This document shows, one piece after another, positions 1 through 9,500 of a stretch of DNA of 32,229 bases. The translations under genes were made by a program, and so were the position numbers. The notes under the pieces are model-generated. The model had not been told where the DNA came from. It saw only the letters and a program-made list of their open reading frames with translations, and searched no databases. Origin of the DNA: an uncultured Planctomyces sp. (GTDB taxonomy: Bacteria; Planctomycetota; Planctomycetia; Planctomycetales; Planctomycetaceae); NCBI GenBank assembly GCA_937899075.1, contig CALDJX010000314.1, forward strand, positions 1 to 32,229. Reading direction: 5' to 3'. Numbering within the stretch: the stretch's first letter is position 1; every line of letters starts with the position of its first letter.

Positions 1-412
1 CAGCAAACTGAAGATGCGTCAGACGCAGACCGGCATAGACGTCGAGGCCGGACTCCGCAGCGACGTCGGCGAAGACTTCGCCAGCCGATGCGGCGTGACG
101 GCGAACTCCGTGAATGCTCTTTTCGCGGACTTTCACGCCAGCAGCGGACAGTTTGACGAGTCCCTTCAGGAAGCGACCAACGATCGACTCAGGGTTGGAC
201 GCTCGCCAGAGACGCTCCCACTCTTCGTGAGCTTCCCAATAGTACCCGCAGTTAAACAGGTCGATCGCCAACAGGAAATTGCGGTTCTCGTGCCACGCGT
301 CCGGGTCGAGAGCTGCCGGTGTCCGACCTTTGCGGCCGTGGCTGTGGCCCTCCGGATGCCGGATCGGGTGCGGGGTGTTGGTGGCGGGAATGTATGTGTA
401 AGGAGGAAGCAT
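1..412 (-). CDS. DUF309 domain protein, 3' end cut by window edge
   Basis: Reading leftward from the ATG at 412, the frame stays open to base 1 (137 codons), so the C-terminus lies outside the window. The protein begins [20 protein letters not shown] and then carries the DUF309 signature: [20 protein letters not shown] at about residues 46-65, a Trp-Arg that follows, and the helix [22 protein letters not shown]309 is a small all-helical family whose biochemical role is not known. The frame is also open upstream, with an in-frame stop at 491-493 and an alternative GTG start at 469. I prefer the ATG because the conserved LPPYxYIP segment follows it directly, but there is no clear ribosome binding site for either. 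It is the only gene seen on this strand at the left edge, so no operon partner is visible. The family call is confident; the start is not. Confidence 0.8.
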   Translation of the reverse strand, partial: MLPPYTYIPATNTPHPIRHPEGHSHGRKGRTPAALDPDAWHENRNFLLAIDLFNCGYYWEAHEEWERLWRASNPESIVGRFLKGLVKLSAAGVKVREKSIHGVRRHAASAGEVFADVAAESGLDVYAGLRLTHLQFA

Positions 413-1150
413 CGCGGCTGGCAGCAGTCGCGGAATCTCATTTTTTTTGGGCAGGACTTCACTAACCACGGAACTGGTCTCCTCAATCTTTCAAAATCTG
501 AATCAAAGCTCAGAATCAGGTTCGCCACAAAACGACGACATTGTCCGAGCAAAATCTGCCGCGTTGAACAGTACCCCCGAAGGGTTAGCGCGGAAGCTAA
601 GCATCACACCGAAATTCGCGGCGTTCGTCAAAATCAAAACACGCTCCAAATGGTCATTCCATGAGAGCGCTGACGAATTGCTGCAACATCCCTTACATGC
701 AGCAATGTCGGGCAGGACAGAAAAACGGCAGAACACCGAAAGTCTGTGGAAACGTGGCCTTCTTGGTCACGCCGTGGGGGTATCAAGGTGGGAACCAAGT
801 CGGCAGCCGCCCAAGGGGACATCAGACCGACTTGGTCTCCGGGCAGCATATCGAGCCATTCTGAGAAGTTAAGATGTTCTCTCGTGGCGGACTCCAGAAT
901 TCCCGAAATCAAGGCAAATCAACGCTCCTCGTGAGGCCACCTCGCACGAAATGTGTTCATAGGCACTCAATTTCTTCCTCAGATTGTGGAACTCCCCAAT
1001 CGATGCTTCGGTCTTGACGAACGCGTGCGGGACCGCGAACGGCTTACTACACTCCGCGAAGTCCTCACTTTCCCGGCATTTCGATGCTGCCTGCCGAACT
1101 TCTTTCACTGTAAATTTCACTGCAAAACTGACCAGGGTTGGAGCTTTCTT
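413..1150. other. Long intergenic region, no convincing gene
   Basis: About 740 bases lie between the divergent DUF309 and membrane-protein genes. Several short open frames exist on both strands, but their translations are rich in Cys, Arg, His and Trp with no domain or sensible start, so I do not call them. The one clear structure is an inverted repeat at 794-836. Promoters for both flanking genes must lie here, but I could not pick convincing -35/-10 pairs. Confidence 0.5.
794..836. repeat. 10-bp perfect inverted repeat in intergenic region
   Basis: ACCAAGTCGG at 794-803 is exactly complementary to CCGACTTGGT at 827-836, with 23 bases between the arms. No T-run follows on either strand, so it does not look like an intrinsic terminator. 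It may be a stem of a structured RNA or a protein-binding site; nothing in the sequence decides this. Confidence 0.45.
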
Positions 1151-1717
1151 ATGGGTCGTCTGAATCCCGTCGTGCTGGCATTCATCGCCGGAGCTGTCGT
1201 CTCGTGGGGCGTTTATGTTCCCATCGTCCATCGCGCGGCCGAGCAACTTCACAGCAGCCTGCGAGCTTTTCTGTTCGTCGGAGTGGCGTACTTTCTGACG
1301 GCGGTTCTGATTCCGGTCGCGCTGATCTTCATTTTCAACTACGACCCGACAACCAAGGGACACGTTCCCAACTTCAACATCGTCCCCATGTCCTGGGGAG
1401 TCGCGGCTGGAATCGCCGGAGCAGCCGGAGCTCTTTGCGTCATCTTTGCCGCCACAAAAGCTGGCCCCGGCGGAGCGCTCTATGTTGCTCCCCTGGTTTT
1501 TGCCGGAGCACCGATCATCAACACAATTGTCACCATGACAATCTTTCACCCAGTGAAGAAGCTGCCCGAGTTTCCCTTCTTCCTAGGCCTGATCCTGGCC
1601 GCCGTCGGAGCCGCTCTGGTCATGCTTTATAAGCCGAAACCTGAAGCACCGACAAAACCATCAACAGCCTCTGCAACAATCAATGTCGATCAGGCGCCGA
1701 CTGACTCAGCGAGCTGA
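1151..1717 (+). CDS. Five-helix membrane protein, half-DMT-like
   Basis: The protein has 188 residues. Five hydrophobic segments can be seen, at about residues 7-27, 38-62, 82-103, 110-130 and 139-158, followed by a hydrophilic Pro/Thr/Ser-rich tail. The number and spacing of helices and the Gly/Ala-rich stretch around GPGGALYVAPLVFAGAPIIN resemble one half of a drug/metabolite (EamA-type) transporter, but only one repeat is present, so function would need dimerisation or a different role. The start at 1151 is chosen because GGAG lies seven bases upstream and the protein then opens with a normal first helix. The same frame is open back to 953, but the extra residues there are Cys/His/Phe-rich and unlike a protein N-terminus. 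A small gene follows on the same strand about 100 bases later. Membrane location is well supported; the transporter suggestion is inference. Confidence 0.75.
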   Translation: MGRLNPVVLAFIAGAVVSWGVYVPIVHRAAEQLHSSLRAFLFVGVAYFLTAVLIPVALIFIFNYDPTTKGHVPNFNIVPMSWGVAAGIAGAAGALCVIFAATKAGPGGALYVAPLVFAGAPIINTIVTMTIFHPVKKLPEFPFFLGLILAAVGAALVMLYKPKPEAPTKPSTASATINVDQAPTDSAS

Positions 1718-1814
1718 CGAACTCTGCGGCGAGGTTCCGCAAACGCCCTGCGATGATCAGCCGCCTCGTGCACCTCGTGTCGACAAATTGAGAAGTTCAA
1801 TTCATGAGGCTCAC

Positions 1815-2060
1815 ATGAGCGACGATCCAAACGAAATCATCTCACAACTCGTCGATGCCTGGTGCGAACGGCGTGAAATCCGCCCACTTGCATGCATCCT
1901 GTCAGCGTGGACCTTCAACAACGGTCTCACCGACGGCTGGTTGCAATTGCACGACGATCTGAAGCGAGGTTACGCGATTTGCCAGGATCTCCCCACCACG
2001 GAACGCGAAAAAATCAAGGACGCTTACATCGCCATTGACGTAGCATTGCGAAACCACTGA
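1815..2060 (+). CDS. Small hypothetical protein, 81 aa
   Basis: I do not recognise this 81-residue protein. It begins MSDDPNEIISQLVDAWCERR and looks wholly helical and soluble, with amphipathic segments, two Trp and a Cys near the middle, and no signal peptide or membrane segment. The ATG at 1815 is preceded by GAGG five bases upstream. The frame is open further upstream to 1683 but that part overlaps the end of the preceding membrane-protein gene and has no good start. It lies about 100 bases after that gene on the same strand and could be co-transcribed with it. Composition and codon pattern resemble its neighbours, which makes a real gene likely; no function can be given. Confidence 0.65.
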   Translation: MSDDPNEIISQLVDAWCERREIRPLACILSAWTFNNGLTDGWLQLHDDLKRGYAICQDLPTTEREKIKDAYIAIDVALRNH

Positions 2061-2073
2061 AAAAGTGTGCCGT

Positions 2074-3480
2074 TCACGGCTGGCCAAACGAGAAGTCCCA
2101 GGGTGTCACTCCGTCGCCGGAGCAGCGGACCTCCTCAAAATGATGCATGACTCGACCGATTAGTTGAGTCGGACGTTCGAAGTATCTGGTGAGAGCCTGT
2201 TCGGCATCGGACGCGTCGACTTCCTGGCCGCGCGATACCGAGTTTGACAAGGCGAGAAGGTAGAACTGGCCGGAGCCTGCCAGCTTGATTTCAAATTCCC
2301 CGCTGTCGTTTGTTGTTGCAATGTCGCCGCCCAGCGTTCGAATTCCGGCCGCGGCAAACTGCTGATCCTCTGGCTGGTCGCCTGATCTCAGTCCCGCGAC
2401 CGACAATTTCGCCGTTCCTTTTCGTTCTACCGGCAACACGATGACTCGTGCGCCGCGGTCAGCTTTTCGCTCGCCTTCTTCCGTGCGAAAAGTGATTCGA
2501 CCGCGAAACGCGACATTGCGACCGCCGCTTGCTTCGTCGATCGTCGCTTCTGACTGAGAAGTTTCCGCGACGGTCGATCCTGCACCAACGTCAGGCGAAG
2601 ACTCAACCGCCACCCCCGGCGATAATGTCGTGACTCGTCCGGTCCAGAATCCGACAGCGAAGACCGCCGCGATGATGCCAACAGCGGCCCAGATCAACGG
2701 CCCGGACAGGACCAGCACTCTCGCACCGCCGGTCTCCGCATCCGCAGCATTCGGCAGGCCGGAAGCGTTCAACAAGGCGGCACCAGCAACCGGGTCCGCT
2801 TCCTTGACGGGCTCATCGGTAGAGTCCCCTTCAGTCACGCCGAACTCGGCAGCCGCCAGCAGTCGTTTCCACGAATTGCCGGCCTGAGCCGTACTTCGCC
2901 AGGGACGAGCACCTGTCGAAGAATTGTCATCGTCGGACGACTCATCGGACTCATCCGGCTTAATGGGCTCGACTGGCTTGATGGGTTTTCGCGCTCGAAA
3001 CCGTGGCTCGAAGTCGATCGGCTCTGGAGCGGGCAACGGCGGCAGGTCGATCGGCTCGGCCATCGTTTGAATTCCGGCGTTAGGAGCCGGTGCACTCTGG
3101 GACTTCTTCTCGTCAGATTCCCATGGGTTGCCGACAATCCGCTTCATGCCGTCGTCGTCATCACCTTTCCGATCATCAATGACGCGTCCTTCGACACCAG
3201 TTCCACCTGCGCTGTCGGCTGCACTTCGAGTCGGGCCATTCGAAACGGGCTTCTTCTCCATCGACGCCGGCTTCTCCATCGACGCCAGTTCGTCGAGTGC
3301 CTGTGCCAGCTTGCTGTCGCCCATGTCGAGCCCCGGCCCCGGCAGCGGCTTGATCGTGCCGTCAAGATCCGGCACGCGAAGAGTCCAGCCGCAGGTCGGA
3401 CAGTCAAAGATCTCGCCCGCTTTCGCACGTGAGATCCCAAGAAACTGGCGGCAGTGCTGACAACGAAACTTGATGGGCAT
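2074..3480 (-). CDS. Zinc-ribbon, single-TM protein with C-terminal beta domain
   Basis: This 468-residue protein has an N-terminal zinc ribbon with Cys7, Cys10, Cys27 and Cys30 (CX2C-X16-CX2C), a long acidic, Pro-rich disordered region to about residue 255, one membrane helix at about 258-279, and a C-terminal domain (about 320-468) with short beta strands and an NDSGEFEIKL motif reminiscent of transthyretin-like carboxypeptidase regulatory domains. With the ribbon in the cytoplasm the C-terminal domain would face outward. Planctomycetes have many proteins of the type zinc ribbon plus disordered linker plus TM, mostly of unknown role. The ATG at 3480 shares one base with the stop codon of the upstream small membrane-protein gene (TGATG), so the two are probably translationally coupled. 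Topology is clear from the sequence; the beta-domain assignment is tentative and the function unknown. Confidence 0.75.
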   Translation of the reverse strand: MPIKFRCQHCRQFLGISRAKAGEIFDCPTCGWTLRVPDLDGTIKPLPGPGLDMGDSKLAQALDELASMEKPASMEKKPVSNGPTRSAADSAGGTGVEGRVIDDRKGDDDDGMKRIVGNPWESDEKKSQSAPAPNAGIQTMAEPIDLPPLPAPEPIDFEPRFRARKPIKPVEPIKPDESDESSDDDNSSTGARPWRSTAQAGNSWKRLLAAAEFGVTEGDSTDEPVKEADPVAGAALLNASGLPNAADAETGGARVLVLSGPLIWAAVGIIAAVFAVGFWTGRVTTLSPGVAVESSPDVGAGSTVAETSQSEATIDEASGGRNVAFRGRITFRTEEGERKADRGARVIVLPVERKGTAKLSVAGLRSGDQPEDQQFAAAGIRTLGGDIATTNDSGEFEIKLAGSGQFYLLALSNSVSRGQEVDASDAEQALTRYFERPTQLIGRVMHHFEEVRCSGDGVTPWDFSFGQP

Positions 3481-3776
3481 CAGGCAGAACTCTTCGAATC
3501 AGAATCATTCATTCCACCAGCTGCCTGCTCTCCAGAATCCGCACGCTCCAGCAGGATCAACACGGCCAGCGTCAAGTGCCCCAGCAGGGCCAGCACGTCA
3601 ATCACGAAAACAGTCAGCGCGACGTAAGTCAGACCTCGCACCGCCTCACTGCCGCTGGTGTCGCCCGCCCCGGCAAGAATCGAACCCAGGCACACTGCCA
3701 CGAGCACCACCCCAAGCAGCACAACGGCCGCGTTGAGTAACCAGTTGATTCGTTTTCGGACAACTGACAACGACAC
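3480..3776 (-). CDS. Small two-TM membrane protein
   Basis: A 98-residue protein with two hydrophobic helices, at about residues 12-34 and 50-75, and a hydrophilic Ser/Asp/Gly-rich C-terminus. I choose the GTG at 3776 because AGGGAG sits seven bases upstream; the frame is open to a TTG at 3806, but that start lacks a ribosome binding site and would add ten Ser/Val-rich residues. Its TGA overlaps the ATG of the zinc-ribbon protein by one base, which implies that they are made together and may act together in the membrane. No family is recognised. A basic segment (VRKRIN) just before the first helix suggests the N-terminus is cytoplasmic. Confidence 0.65.
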   Translation of the reverse strand: MSLSVVRKRINWLLNAAVVLLGVVLVAVCLGSILAGAGDTSGSEAVRGLTYVALTVFVIDVLALLGHLTLAVLILLERADSGEQAAGGMNDSDSKSSA

Positions 3777-3983
3777 CGAAAGACTCCCTGAATAAACCGA
3801 CGGCAAAGCCTCGGCAGCACAAAGAACAGACCTTGCATGAAGCCATCCAGTCTAGCGGGCGATTCGAAGCATCGCGACAAACTTACGCCGCATCGCCAGC
3901 AGGCGTCCCAGCTTTCAATCGTTCGGCACGTCAGCCAGAATGAACGGCCTCAATAACGGCTGCGAAACCAGCAGGAGTCTTCC

Positions 3984-4634
3984 ATGAAAACCCTCACACC
4001 CATCATTGCCCTGGCACTTGCTCTCGGCCATCCGACTTTTGCGTCAGCACAACTGCAGAACGCACAGCTCGACAACGATGCACTGGCTGCTCCCGCATTT
4101 CCGATTCCCGAACTGCAGGCCTACGTCCCTGAACTCGCGCGAGCCGTCGAGCTGATCGGCAACAACCGGGTCGAAGACTCATTCAACTCGCTGAAGACGG
4201 AGCTTAATCCCGCATTCAAGAACGCCGGCGCTCAGGAACAGTTTCGTGAAGGCTGGTTGAAACTCTTCCTACAGGTTGGTCGACTGCGACTTGAATTCGA
4301 CTCGTACGACATCGTTGCCTATTACCGAGTCTCATCGCAGTCCTACTTTCTTTACGGCATCGCGAACGGAGCGAACGGCCCGGCCATATTTGACTTTCGA
4401 GTCTTTCGCTATCGCGGCCGCTGGCACGTTCAAGGATTCACTTTCAACATGGCCGGATGGGACCGCAAACCAGTCATGCACGAAGACAGTGTGAAGCTCG
4501 CCGTTCCCGTGACATACCCGTTGGGCGACCGGCCAATCGCCAGCATCGATCGACCGAATCGTAAACGCCAGCTCCGCCCGGAATCGCCGATCGTCGGGAA
4601 GTTGACAGAGCCTTCACAATCAATCGCGAATTGA
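3984..4634 (+). CDS. Exported hypothetical protein, 216 aa
   Basis: The N-terminus (MKTLTPIIALALALGHPTFA) is a classical signal peptide with likely cleavage after Ala-Ser-Ala at residues 20-22, so the mature protein is periplasmic or surface located. The rest is soluble: a helical part (about residues 40-100, containing AVELIGNNRVEDSFNSLK) followed by a strand-rich part with many Tyr and Phe (about 105-170) and a basic Arg/Pro tail. The helix-then-sheet order could fit a small NTF2- or lipocalin-like fold, but I see no diagnostic motif. AGGAG lies six bases before the ATG. The gene stands alone between a divergent operon and a long palindrome at 4660-4744 that may end its transcript. Signal peptide confident; function unknown. 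Confidence 0.7.
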   Translation: MKTLTPIIALALALGHPTFASAQLQNAQLDNDALAAPAFPIPELQAYVPELARAVELIGNNRVEDSFNSLKTELNPAFKNAGAQEQFREGWLKLFLQVGRLRLEFDSYDIVAYYRVSSQSYFLYGIANGANGPAIFDFRVFRYRGRWHVQGFTFNMAGWDRKPVMHEDSVKLAVPVTYPLGDRPIASIDRPNRKRQLRPESPIVGKLTEPSQSIAN

Positions 4635-4659
4635 GCAATCGAGCAGGTGCCCAAAGTGT

Positions 4660-4744
4660 GAACGCTAATAAACACTAATAATCGCTGATGTTTGCTTGTC
4701 AGCCATGAATAACGATCAGCGATTATCAGTGCTTATTAGCGTTC
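4660..4744. repeat. AT-rich 30-bp palindrome, copy 1
   Basis: The arms 4660-4689 and 4715-4744 are complementary at 28 of 30 positions around a 25-base loop. The two mismatches are A/C pairs on the plus strand and therefore U-G wobbles in a minus-strand RNA. The arm core ACACTAATAATCGCT recurs exactly at 13702-13716 in a second palindrome. It lies between two genes that both run rightward. It is probably a dispersed intergenic element; a role as terminator or mRNA stabiliser is possible. Confidence 0.75.
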
Positions 4745-4801
4745 CTTAATTTGTCCAGAAATTGTCCAGTCCTGAATTCACTCCGCCTCGGACATCACTT
4801 C

Positions 4802-6544
4802 ATGAGTACACAGCTCGGGCAACTTCGCTCGGAACTCACCCGACTCCGTAACACTCGGCAGATGATCCGCGGAATCAGCGGGCTCTCGCTGCTGCTTCAG
4901 TCGGCGTTGTTAATTCTCGTCGGAGGCTTTCTCGCTGACTGGCTGCTCGACATGTCGACCGCTCAGCGTTGCATCCTGCTGACGCTGATGGCCGCCGTTC
5001 TGGTGTGGTCAGTTCGCAAATATGTGAAGCCCTGGTTTGGGCAGACCGACGACCTCATTGAACTCGCACTGAATGTCGAACAGCGTCACGGGCTCGATAA
5101 CGACCTCGTTTCCGCACTCCAGTTCGAACAGCCGGAAGCCGCGACCTGGGGCTCGACGCAGCTTGAATCCGCGGTGATCACACAGACCGCCAGGCTGACT
5201 CCACAACTGAAGGTGTTTGAAGGCCTCTCGATTCACGACTTCCGACGACGCATGATCATCCTCGCGATTGTCGTCGCGCTGCCGACTCTCGCCAGCGGAT
5301 TGTTCCCCGGCTACTTCTACGCCTATGTCAACCGGATGTTCCTGGGAAGCTCGCAATACCCGACAGCGACTCAGATTGTGCATGTGTTGATCAACAGACA
5401 ATCGGTGATCGATGAGCACGGGCAGGCGACCACCGAAATCACCAGTCCGTTCGGACATCCGCTGAAATTTGAAGTGCGGTTTGCCGGCCAGGATCCAGCC
5501 GCGACTGCTCGAAGCATTCACGTGGAAAGTCTGGATCAGACAGTCGCGACGGACGTTCGCCTGACGGCGTTCAACGCGACGGACCAGACTTCGGAGACTC
5601 TCGATTCCAAACCCGAGAACACGGGCGCTAACACTTCATCAGTGTTGATCGGCGAGCTGCCGCGGCTGATGGACTCCGTCACTATCCAGGCGTTCGTTGG
5701 AGATGCTCGCTCGCCAACGATTACCGTGCATGCAACACCGCTGCCTGTCGTTGCCCCCGAGCTTTCAGTGACGCCGCCCGATTACGTTCGCGCAGTAACG
5801 CCTCAGGCTGAACCTTCGGAATCCAACAGAGCCCTGTCCGTTATCGAAGGCTCGCGAGTTGACCTGACGATTCGCAGCCTGAACAAGCCTCTGGAAATGG
5901 TTTCCGTCGCGATCGGAGACAGCAGCTACCGGCTCACTCCCCAGGACGCTGAGAAACGCCAATGGACACTTGACGTTGCCAATACGGAATTCGCGGCGGT
6001 CTCTGAAACGATCCGTTACCAGATCCAGGCGACCGATCAGGAAGGACTGCAACTCGAAAATCCGATCCACGGCACAATCCGTCTGAGGACCGATCAGCCA
6101 CCAAGGCTCGCCATTTCGGCGCGAACGAGAAACGTCGTCGCGACGGCCCAGCCGCCGATCATCTGGTCGGCGTCCGACGACTTCGGCCTGTCGCGAGTCG
6201 TCGCCCGCATTCAAGTGGCTCGTGCTGACGGTGAGGTTTCCGAAACCGAAGTCGAAGTCGCTGCTTCCCTCACAGGCAACGCCCGTCAAACATCCTTGCG
6301 GGGAACGTACCCTCTCGACCTGTCGTCGCTGAAACTGGTAAAAGGCGACCAACTGAAAATCACCTTCGCCGCCTACGACTACCGAGGCGACGCGGAACCG
6401 GCCATCAGCTACAGCGAACCGATCCAACTCCAACTGACCGACCGACAGGGCATCCTGTCCGGATTGTTGGAAACCGATGAAGAATCCGCCCGACAACTCG
6501 ACGCCATCATTCGGCGGGAACTGGGCATTGGAGATTCCAAATGA
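4802..6544 (+). CDS. DUF4175-like membrane protein
   Basis: A 580-residue protein with membrane helices at about residues 26-49, 57-75 and 151-172, and a long outward-facing part of beta-rich, Ig-like stretches. Near residue 460 is PPIIWSASDDFGLSRVVARI, a DD(F/Y)GL motif seen in DUF4175-type proteins. Its last four bases (ATGA) overlap the start of the 1455-aa coiled-coil gene, so the pair is very likely translated as a unit. In DUF4175 proteins a similar membrane part is joined to a long helical part; here the helical part would be the separate downstream protein. The ATG at 4802 is chosen because the frame upstream to 4751 is short, Cys/His-rich and unlike a coding N-terminus, although no strong ribosome binding site is seen. 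The envelope location is clear, the family match is moderate and the function is unknown. Confidence 0.7.
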   Translation: MSTQLGQLRSELTRLRNTRQMIRGISGLSLLLQSALLILVGGFLADWLLDMSTAQRCILLTLMAAVLVWSVRKYVKPWFGQTDDLIELALNVEQRHGLDNDLVSALQFEQPEAATWGSTQLESAVITQTARLTPQLKVFEGLSIHDFRRRMIILAIVVALPTLASGLFPGYFYAYVNRMFLGSSQYPTATQIVHVLINRQSVIDEHGQATTEITSPFGHPLKFEVRFAGQDPAATARSIHVESLDQTVATDVRLTAFNATDQTSETLDSKPENTGANTSSVLIGELPRLMDSVTIQAFVGDARSPTITVHATPLPVVAPELSVTPPDYVRAVTPQAEPSESNRALSVIEGSRVDLTIRSLNKPLEMVSVAIGDSSYRLTPQDAEKRQWTLDVANTEFAAVSETIRYQIQATDQEGLQLENPIHGTIRLRTDQPPRLAISARTRNVVATAQPPIIWSASDDFGLSRVVARIQVARADGEVSETEVEVAASLTGNARQTSLRGTYPLDLSSLKLVKGDQLKITFAAYDYRGDAEPAISYSEPIQLQLTDRQGILSGLLETDEESARQLDAIIRRELGIGDSK

Positions 6545-9500
6545 CGCAACGACTTTGTACTTCGATCCACGACTTTGCTGGACGCTCGAAGCGATTCTGG
6601 ATTTTTGGTCTCGCGGTTTTAGCACTGGCTTTGACGGTCATCCCCGAGTCAGCGATTGCCGTCGACAAGCTCGCTCTCCGCCGCAAGCAGATCGACCAGC
6701 AGCGTGCGCGGGCGATGGCTCAGAAACTTGTCTCCAGCGCCGTCGACCTGCAGATTCACCAGCTCGAAGACAACGGCCTGACTGACCTGCCCATCTACAA
6801 AGAAATTACCGCGATGCGCGGCAGCATCGGCGAACTCGTCGAAACTGAAATGGCCGACGTCGTCCAGATGCTGCTCGACGCTCAACAACTCGACACCGCC
6901 GCCGATCGCGAGGCGAAGTTTGTCGCCGCCCGCAGCACGATTCGACAGATCGTCGTTCGCCTGGCCGTCGAACGGCACAACCTTCTGCGTCGTCTTCGTA
7001 ATGCCGAAATTGCCGAGCAGATCAAACGTCTGATCAACCTCGAGACGGCAACGATGACCGTCACCAAAGGGTTGCCAGAAGAATCACAGACTCGGCGTGA
7101 ACAACTGGCCGTCCGCACGATCGAAGACCAACGGGACATCAAAGAACTGTTTCTGCATCTGGTCGAAACACTCGCCGACGTCAGCTCGTGGGACGGAGCG
7201 ATCGGCCAGGGAGCGACCAAAGGGCTGATCATTCTGAAGCGGGATGAAGTCGGGCTGCACCTCGACCGCGCCGGCTCAGAACTCGCCGCCACCCGATTCA
7301 CCTCATCCGCTGTTGAGCAGGCTCAGGTCGTTGCCGGCCTGAAAAAGCTGCTCGACGAAGTTCTGCACACTCAAGGGTTGATCAGCTCCGACTCAGAATC
7401 CATCTACGAACGAATCGAAGAACTCGCCAGCAAGCAAAGTGAGATTCGTGCGAAGGTCCAAAAGGCCGACCTGTCCAACACGGACGAATCGAGCGACCTC
7501 GCGACGGAACAGGACGCGATCAAGGCTGAACTCGAAGAACTGGCCGAAGTCGTCGGCGACAATCCTCAAGCTGCTGAGCATGTTCAGGAAGCCATTGAAG
7601 CCGCCGCCCAGGCTTCCGAACAGATTTTCTCGGAGGCGCCCGAACAGGCGATCAACGCTCAGCGACTGGTCGAAGGGCATCTCGCCGCACTGCAGGACAA
7701 GCTTCAACAGGACATGCAGGCACAGCTGAGCGACAAGACCGCAACCGAACTCGCGCAAACCGTCAAAGACCTTGAAGCAACAAAAGCTGAACTCCAGCAG
7801 GCCATACAGCAACAACAGCAGGCCGACGACAGCACAGCCACCGATCCAGCCAAAGCGGCTCAGCAGGAGAAGGCTGTCGAAGTCGCTTTGAAAGAAGCCG
7901 CCAAAGCCGTCGACAAACGGGATCTTCCAGAAGAACTCGCAGCAACGATCGCGGCCGCTGAGGATGCCGTGGCCCGAGCCGTCGACGCCGCTGACGAAGC
8001 ATCCAAAGCTCAGGCCCCGGACAGTGATGAGAAACTCGCGGCCGCCAAAGACGCCACGCAGAATGCGTCGGACGCCGTCGAACGAGCATTGGCCAGCACT
8101 CAGGAATCACTCGCCGAAACTCAGCGAATGGAAGCGGCGGTCAAGATTGGTGAACTGGCTCGCGCCGCAGAAGCTCTCGAACGGGCTGCCGCCGCCGAAC
8201 GAAAGATCGCTGAAACCACTGAAGCGATTGCCGCCGGAAAACCGGTTGACGCCGCAACGGCAAAAGAACTGACGCAGGAACAAAAGACGGTCCAGGAAGT
8301 CGCAGAACGAATCGCCGAAGGTGTCAAAGAAACATCTCCCGAAGTCTCGAAGGCTCTTCGGCAGGCTGGCGAAAAAATGAAAGCAGCAGCGGCACCGCTC
8401 GACCAGATCGCCGCCGCAGCCGAGCAGTCTGAATCCGCAAAAGCTGCTGCTGAGCAGGCAACCGACAACGACGACAAAGCTGCAATGGCAGCCGCTGAAA
8501 AATCCAGCGCCGATGCCAGTAAGAAGGCAACGGACGCGGCGAAAAACGCGTCTCAAAATGCAGCCGAAGCAGCCAGCGGTCTGGCATCCGCCGCTCAGAA
8601 CCTGCGAAATGAAATCGCAAAAACAGCTGAACAACTCGCTCAACTTTCTGCCGAACAATTAGGCAAGGTGAAGGACGCTCAAGCGGCAGTCGACGAGACC
8701 ATCCAGGAAACGGAAAAATCCGTCGCCGACAGAATTCAAAAACTGGCTGAGGCTCGCAGCAAAGTCGCGGACGCGTTCATCGAGCAACAACGTGCGGAAG
8801 GTCGCCCGGAAGCAGCTGACGCCATGACCCTGGCTCGACGCATCGACGAGGCGCAGGCGACTCAGAAATCCGCCGACAAGGCCGCGCAGGAAGTTGAGTC
8901 CGGAGTTGCAGCCACTCCACTCGAAGCAGCAACCAAACAACTCAGTGTCTCGGACCTGGCCCAGAAACTCGCGAAGGAAGCGAAGGATCGCCCGCAGGGC
9001 AAAGCGGCGCAGGCGGCAAACAAACCGGACCCTCTGACAGCCGCTCTGCAACAGGCACAGCAGGCCGGAGCGGAAGCAGCCAGGCAGGCACTCGACGGCA
9101 ACGCTGAAGCAGCCGAGGCAGCTCGTAAGCAGGCCCGCGACGCACTCGCCGAAGCACTCGCAACCGCGGTCGCCGAAGCCGATCAGGCAGCCACTGCTAA
9201 GCCAACCGGCGCTCCCGATCCGACAGCTCAGAAGGACGTTGCCGCCAAGGCCGAAGCTGCCGGCGAGCTGGCAAAAGACGACGCAGGCCAGGCGGCCGGT
9301 GCTCTTGACGAAGCAGCCGATGCGGCAAAACAAGCCGCCGCCGAACTGAGTCAGAATCTGCCCGAAATGGCGAAGACTTCTCAGAAGGCAACCACTGACG
9401 CATTGATCAAAGCAGCAGACACGCTGGACGCCGCCGCCAGGGACCTGGCCAGCAAACAGGCCACAGAACTGGCCAGCGTCACTGACAAAGCCGACAAGGC

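Noticed and set aside
634..912. 92-codon minus-strand frame in the intergenic gap
   Set aside because: No domain, no ribosome binding site, and it contains the inverted repeat; not distinguishable from chance.
953..1150. N-terminal extension of the five-helix membrane protein back to 953
   Set aside because: The extra residues are Cys/Phe/Arg-rich and unlike a protein N-terminus, while the ATG at 1151 has a well-spaced GGAG.
869..1549. 226-codon open frame on the minus strand
   Set aside because: Covers the membrane-protein gene in antisense; its translation is Asp/Ser/Arg/Cys-rich without hydrophobic core, as expected of a shadow.
5765..6625. 286-codon minus-strand frame
   Set aside because: Antisense of the DUF4175-like gene, rich in Arg/Asp/Gly/Phe, with no motif and no promoter context.
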